Shown: positions 61,451 through 64,000 of the stretch, one piece after another
Position numbering within the stretch: position 1 is the first letter of the stretch
Layout: the number at the start of each line of letters is the position of its first letter
DNA from: G963663775 sp963664255
GTDB taxonomy: Bacteria > Bacillota > Clostridia > Oscillospirales > Butyricicoccaceae
Direction: 5' to 3'
Assembly (NCBI GenBank): GCA_963664255.1
Contig: OY760938.1
Location: forward strand, 992,001 to 1,056,000
DNA length: 64,000 bases
Notes under the pieces: model-generated
Seen by the model: the letters and a program-made list of their open reading frames with translations, nothing else
The model's database searches: none
Told to the model about the DNA's origin: nothing
Made by a program: the position numbers and the translations under genes

Positions 61451-61490
61451 AAAGGCGTTATGCGAAATTATCCATTCGCATAACGCCTTT
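61451..61490. promoter_or_regulatory. Perfect 16-bp inverted repeat in the modA leader
   Basis: Arms AAAGGCGTTATGCGAA and the exact complement around 8 bases. It lies between the modA promoter and the gene; on the minus strand the stem is followed by five T, so it may be a terminator/attenuator, or a protein operator. The CGTTAT/ATAACG ends recall ModE-type sites, but this is only a resemblance. Confidence 0.7.
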
Positions 61491-61535
61491 GTTATTGTGT
61501 ATAAATAAGCACGGTATATTTTGTTTATGTTAGAT

Positions 61536-61564
61536 ATGATACTCCGGTTTTAGACATTTGTCAA
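61536..61564 (-). promoter_or_regulatory. Promoter of modABC
   Basis: On the minus strand TTGACA (61564-61559) and TATCAT (61541-61536) with a 17-base spacer. It begins nine bases after the nifV-alpha stop, so modABC can be transcribed apart from the nif genes. Confidence 0.82.
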
Positions 61565-61572
61565 CAACTTTA

Positions 61573-62382
61573 TCAAACGCCTGTAAATGGTAGAAACTGC
61601 TCTGCCGCACGATACAGCAGCTTAACATCGTGCAGGGTTGGACGCAGTTCATATTGCGCTGAGGCAGCACATATGAGTTCCTGCAAATCGCAGTTGCCCG
61701 CGCGTTCGCCGATGCCGTGCAGGGTACATTCAATGGCAGATGCCCCACCCCGCAGTGCCGCCAGTGCATTGGCAACCGCAAACCCCAAATCGTTGTGCCC
61801 ATGGAAGCTAATCGGTGGACTGCCGCGCAGCAGCATTTCCTGTATGCTCTCATAGGTGCGCGATGGGGTCAGCACGCCCACTGTGTCGGAAAACTGCACG
61901 CCCGCAACCCCCATTTCGCCCATGCGCTTTGCAACGCCTGCCACAAATGTAATATCCGCGCGGGAAGCGTCCTCCAGTCCCACCGTCACTGTAAACCCGC
62001 CGTCCAGTGCGGTCTGCACGCAGGTTTCCAATTCCCGCAGCAGCCAGTTTTTGTTCTTTTTCAGCTTTGTATAAATGTGCACATAGGAAATCGGTGCCGA
62101 AATATGAATAATATCCGGCTGACAGGACATCGCCAGTTCAATGTCACACACCCGCATACGATTCCATGTGGCAATCTTTGCCCGCACCCGCCGCCGCACA
62201 ATTTGGCGAATGCGTTCGGCTTCGTTGTCACCCATGGCAGGCACGCCCGCGTCAATGCGAGATACCCCCGCGCGGTCAAGCAGTAATGCCAGCTGTAGCT
62301 TCTGCTCGTTGGAAAACACAACGCCCGGACGCTGTTCCCCATCGCGCAGGGTGGTATCCGATAGATAAACGGTTCGCTTCAT
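61573..62382 (-). CDS. Homocitrate synthase, catalytic subunit (NifV-alpha type)
   Basis: 269 residues, a TIM barrel only. DTTLRDGEQRPGVVF near the start, FHGHNDLGFAVANALAA near 195 and HGIGERAGN near 223 are the active-site motifs of the HOA/homocitrate/isopropylmalate synthase family. The C-terminal domain is missing from this chain and is supplied by the upstream gene. Homocitrate is the organic ligand of FeMo-cofactor. The start overlaps the omega gene by four bases (ATGA). Confidence 0.87.
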   Translation of the reverse strand: MKRTVYLSDTTLRDGEQRPGVVFSNEQKLQLALLLDRAGVSRIDAGVPAMGDNEAERIRQIVRRRVRAKIATWNRMRVCDIELAMSCQPDIIHISAPISYVHIYTKLKKNKNWLLRELETCVQTALDGGFTVTVGLEDASRADITFVAGVAKRMGEMGVAGVQFSDTVGVLTPSRTYESIQEMLLRGSPPISFHGHNDLGFAVANALAALRGGASAIECTLHGIGERAGNCDLQELICAASAQYELRPTLHDVKLLYRAAEQFLPFTGV

Positions 62383-63344
62383 TCCAACCCCTCCACCTCG
62401 TGTGCCAATTCCAGCAATTCCGCATCCGTGAGGGCACGCTGCACCGCTTCGCTCTTGGCACGTACCGCCTGCAGCAGTCTGGACAGGTTCGCTTTGTCTG
62501 CCGCACAGCCAAGCTGCTGCAAACGATGGCGCAGACTGCTTTGTCCAGAATGCTTGCCGATGACAATTTTGCGCTCCATGCCCACGCTTTCCGGCGGAAA
62601 TGGCTCATACAGTGCCGCATTTTTCAAAATTCCATCCACGTGCACCCCCGATTCCACCTCAAAAATGGCACTGCCCACCACTGGCTGATGGGATGGCACA
62701 GGTGTGCCCGTCAAAGCGGTGAATAATTCACACAAACGCGGCAAACCCGATAAATCCAGCTTGGGTTTATGCCGCTTTGCACCCAACCGCAGCGACATCA
62801 TCACCTGCTCGAGCGGTGCTGTGCCGCCGCGCCCCAAAAACCCTGTGACCCCCATTTCACCGCCTACGGACAGCCATTCGTGCAAAATTGCTCCCGCACA
62901 GCCATATTCATTGGTCGGGCACAGCTCAATTTTGGTTTTCGGCAGCTTTTCCCGCAGGTTTTCTATCATGCGCACCGCATCGTGCAGCAGCAAATCACCT
63001 AATCCCACAATCCGCAGCTGTTTCAAATGCGCATACTGCCCCAGCAAATTGATTTCACGCACGTCATTGACGCGCACTTCATATAGCATCGGCGCATTGG
63101 TTTGCCACTGCGTGAAGCGGCAAACACAGCGTGCAAACGGCTGGCACACCTCCCGTGGATTTTGCAGATGCAGCACCGTACGCCCCCAATCCAAGTCATC
63201 TGCCAACCGCTCGGCGGTTTTTTCATCCAGCTCGACAAAATCCGCACCACACTGGAAAAGCAGATGATAAAATTCTTGCAAAACTGCCGTGTCGCAATCC
63301 TTTGTCTGGATATGACGCAGCGTTTGGTCGGTCAATTTAATCAT
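62379..63344 (-). CDS. Homocitrate synthase, second subunit (NifV-omega type)
   Basis: 321 residues. The N-terminal 200 residues are a degenerate barrel without the DTTLRDGEQ and HGHND motifs. The C-terminal 120 residues carry the normal synthase C-domain: ESGVHVDGILKNAALYEPF and ERKIVIGKHSGQSSL. This division into omega and alpha chains, in this order, is the one described for Clostridium pasteurianum nifV. It should form a hetero-oligomer with the alpha chain. Confidence 0.85.
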   Translation of the reverse strand: MIKLTDQTLRHIQTKDCDTAVLQEFYHLLFQCGADFVELDEKTAERLADDLDWGRTVLHLQNPREVCQPFARCVCRFTQWQTNAPMLYEVRVNDVREINLLGQYAHLKQLRIVGLGDLLLHDAVRMIENLREKLPKTKIELCPTNEYGCAGAILHEWLSVGGEMGVTGFLGRGGTAPLEQVMMSLRLGAKRHKPKLDLSGLPRLCELFTALTGTPVPSHQPVVGSAIFEVESGVHVDGILKNAALYEPFPPESVGMERKIVIGKHSGQSSLRHRLQQLGCAADKANLSRLLQAVRAKSEAVQRALTDAELLELAHEVEGLE

Positions 63345-63511
63345 AAAAAAGCACCTGCCTTTCCTACAACGACTTTGGGGGCGTTCTGAAAAAAACTTTC
63401 AAAAACGCCCCTGCAGCCAGATTCAAATGAGAGAGAAGAAAAGAAACATATAAGAGAACAAAACAATGGTTAAAGAATAAAAAGTAAGAAATAAAGTATC
63501 AAAAAGAAAGG
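63345..63511. other. Gap between ferredoxin and nifV-omega genes
   Basis: 167 bases. On the minus strand a pyrimidine-rich run of about 80 bases (63425-63505) is followed by a hairpin, GGGGCGTT with AACGCCCC (63378-63411), without terminal T-run. No promoter or gene is clear. Confidence 0.5.
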
Positions 63512-63820
63512 TTAGATACGGAGCGATTCCACAGGCGTGCCGCCTTCCAGATGCTCCTCGGCAATGGTTTCAATGTCCTCCTCGGTGAGGTTGCCATACC
63601 AAACGCCCTCGGGATAGACCACCATGACAGGGCCCTTTTCACAGATGCCGAAGCATCCGGTGTTGTTCACCATGACATCGCTGGACAAATCGCGCTCTTC
63701 AATTTCTTGCATCAGCTTTTGCACCAACGCCACGCTGTCCTTTTTGGCACAAAATCCACGCTGCTGCCCATTCAGGGTGCAGCTGGTGCAGATAAAGACA
63801 TGATATTTTGGTACTACCAC
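63512..63820 (-). CDS. Thioredoxin-like [2Fe-2S] ferredoxin (C. pasteurianum type)
   Basis: 102 residues from GTG 63820 after AAGGAGG. Cluster Cys are seen at CTSC (11, 14), GFCAKK (24) and GCFGIC (56, 60). The sequence closely follows the [2Fe-2S] ferredoxin of Clostridium pasteurianum, including the VMVNNTGCFGICEKGPVMVV and VVYPEGVWYG blocks. That protein has been linked to the nitrogenase MoFe protein. Encoded two genes before nifV, just after nifB. Confidence 0.93.
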   Translation of the reverse strand: MVVPKYHVFICTSCTLNGQQRGFCAKKDSVALVQKLMQEIEERDLSSDVMVNNTGCFGICEKGPVMVVYPEGVWYGNLTEEDIETIAEEHLEGGTPVESLRI

Positions 63821-63833
63821 AAAAAATTCCTCC

Positions 63834-64000
63834 TTAGCCTGCCAAATATTCTTTCACCGCACTGCGTACGGCATCTTCAATACGGTCATAGGTTGTAACT
63901 GCCACAATACCACGTTCCTGCAGCTTTTTGCGGGGTGCATCTCCGATGCGCATCGTCACGACACCGGAACAGTCCCCCACTGTTTCCAGAATCTTGCCGA
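63834..64000 (-). CDS. NifB-type protein, C-terminal end (partial)
   Basis: The frame is open at the right edge and ends at 63836-63834, 13 bases before the ferredoxin GTG. The visible residues (SGVVTMRIGDAPRKKLQERG, then YDRIEDAV) match the C-terminal NifX-like domain of NifB, the FeMo-cofactor precursor synthase; a NifN-B fusion or a stand-alone NifX/NafY-like protein is also possible. Its radical-SAM part lies outside the window. Confidence 0.75.
   Translation of the reverse strand, partial: GKILETVGDCSGVVTMRIGDAPRKKLQERGIVAVTTYDRIEDAVRSAVKEYLAG

Noticed and set aside
61573..63344. Isopropylmalate or citramalate synthase for amino acids
   Set aside because: The split into two chains and the position between nifB/ferredoxin and modABC fit NifV; no leu or lys genes are near.
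63378..63411. Hairpin after the ferredoxin gene as an intrinsic terminator
   Set aside because: No T-run follows the stem on either strand; kept only as a structural note.

Overview
The window reads as a chromosomal segment of an anaerobic, Gram-positive Clostridia bacterium, most like the Oscillospiraceae/Butyricicoccaceae side of the class. Pointers are moderate GC, strong AGGAGG-type ribosome binding sites, the low-GC Gram-positive form of ThiF and ThiC, a Na+-pumping oxaloacetate decarboxylase, SLH-anchored surface proteins, FeoAB with a Cys-rich membrane partner, NiaR/NiaX, and a nif-type cluster with a split homocitrate synthase as described for Clostridium pasteurianum. No species can be named from sequence alone.

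Layout. 1-4.1 kb: end of an HD hydrolase, YjbQ, a metallo-beta-lactamase-fold hydrolase, a LysM-GH18 protein and a secreted CAP protein. 4.1-9.1 kb: thiamine operon thiS-thiF-thiG-thiH-thiE/tenI-thiC behind a consensus promoter, a TPP riboswitch and a terminator. 9.1-13.9 kb: a monooxygenase-fold protein, then leftward MGMT-like, HtrA and a two-component system. 14.1-17.5 kb: oxaloacetate decarboxylase Na+ pump. 17.56-19.18 kb: an IS1182-like element inserted in a terminator hairpin and flanked by two 26-bp copies of it. 19.2-22.9 kb: a scrambled prophage remnant ending at ssrA (tmRNA), which is paired with smpB. 24.8-27.6 kb: iron uptake operon feoA-feoB-Cys-rich protein under a DtxR-like operator. 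27.7-33.2 kb: a MATE exporter, then an AraC regulator with a receiver lacking its phosphoacceptor Asp, a membrane diguanylate cyclase and a BMP lipoprotein. 33.3-47.3 kb: trmB, a phosphoribosyltransferase, rlmB with a degenerate P-type-ATPase-like protein, an EF-G paralogue, niaR/niaX, an FHA-SEDS/PBP pair, and two CobW-family GTPases, one with a metal-binding repeat tail. 47.3-57.8 kb: four leftward SLH surface-protein genes with their own promoters. 58.0-64 kb (leftward): nifB end, [2Fe-2S] ferredoxin, split nifV, modABC and a second YjbQ.

Functional picture. Thiamine, niacin and iron uptake or synthesis are each under a visible sensor site. The right end joins FeMo-cofactor synthesis (NifB, homocitrate from NifV) to molybdate import (ModABC) and a nitrogenase-type ferredoxin, so the cell is probably a diazotroph. 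The surface layer genes have near-consensus promoters with unusual upstream repeats, including four 15-bp dyads phased at 30-31 bp. The most unusual items are that operator array, the hairpin-duplicating IS insertion, the P-type ATPase pseudoenzyme and the Asn-receiver/GGDEF/BMP signalling module.
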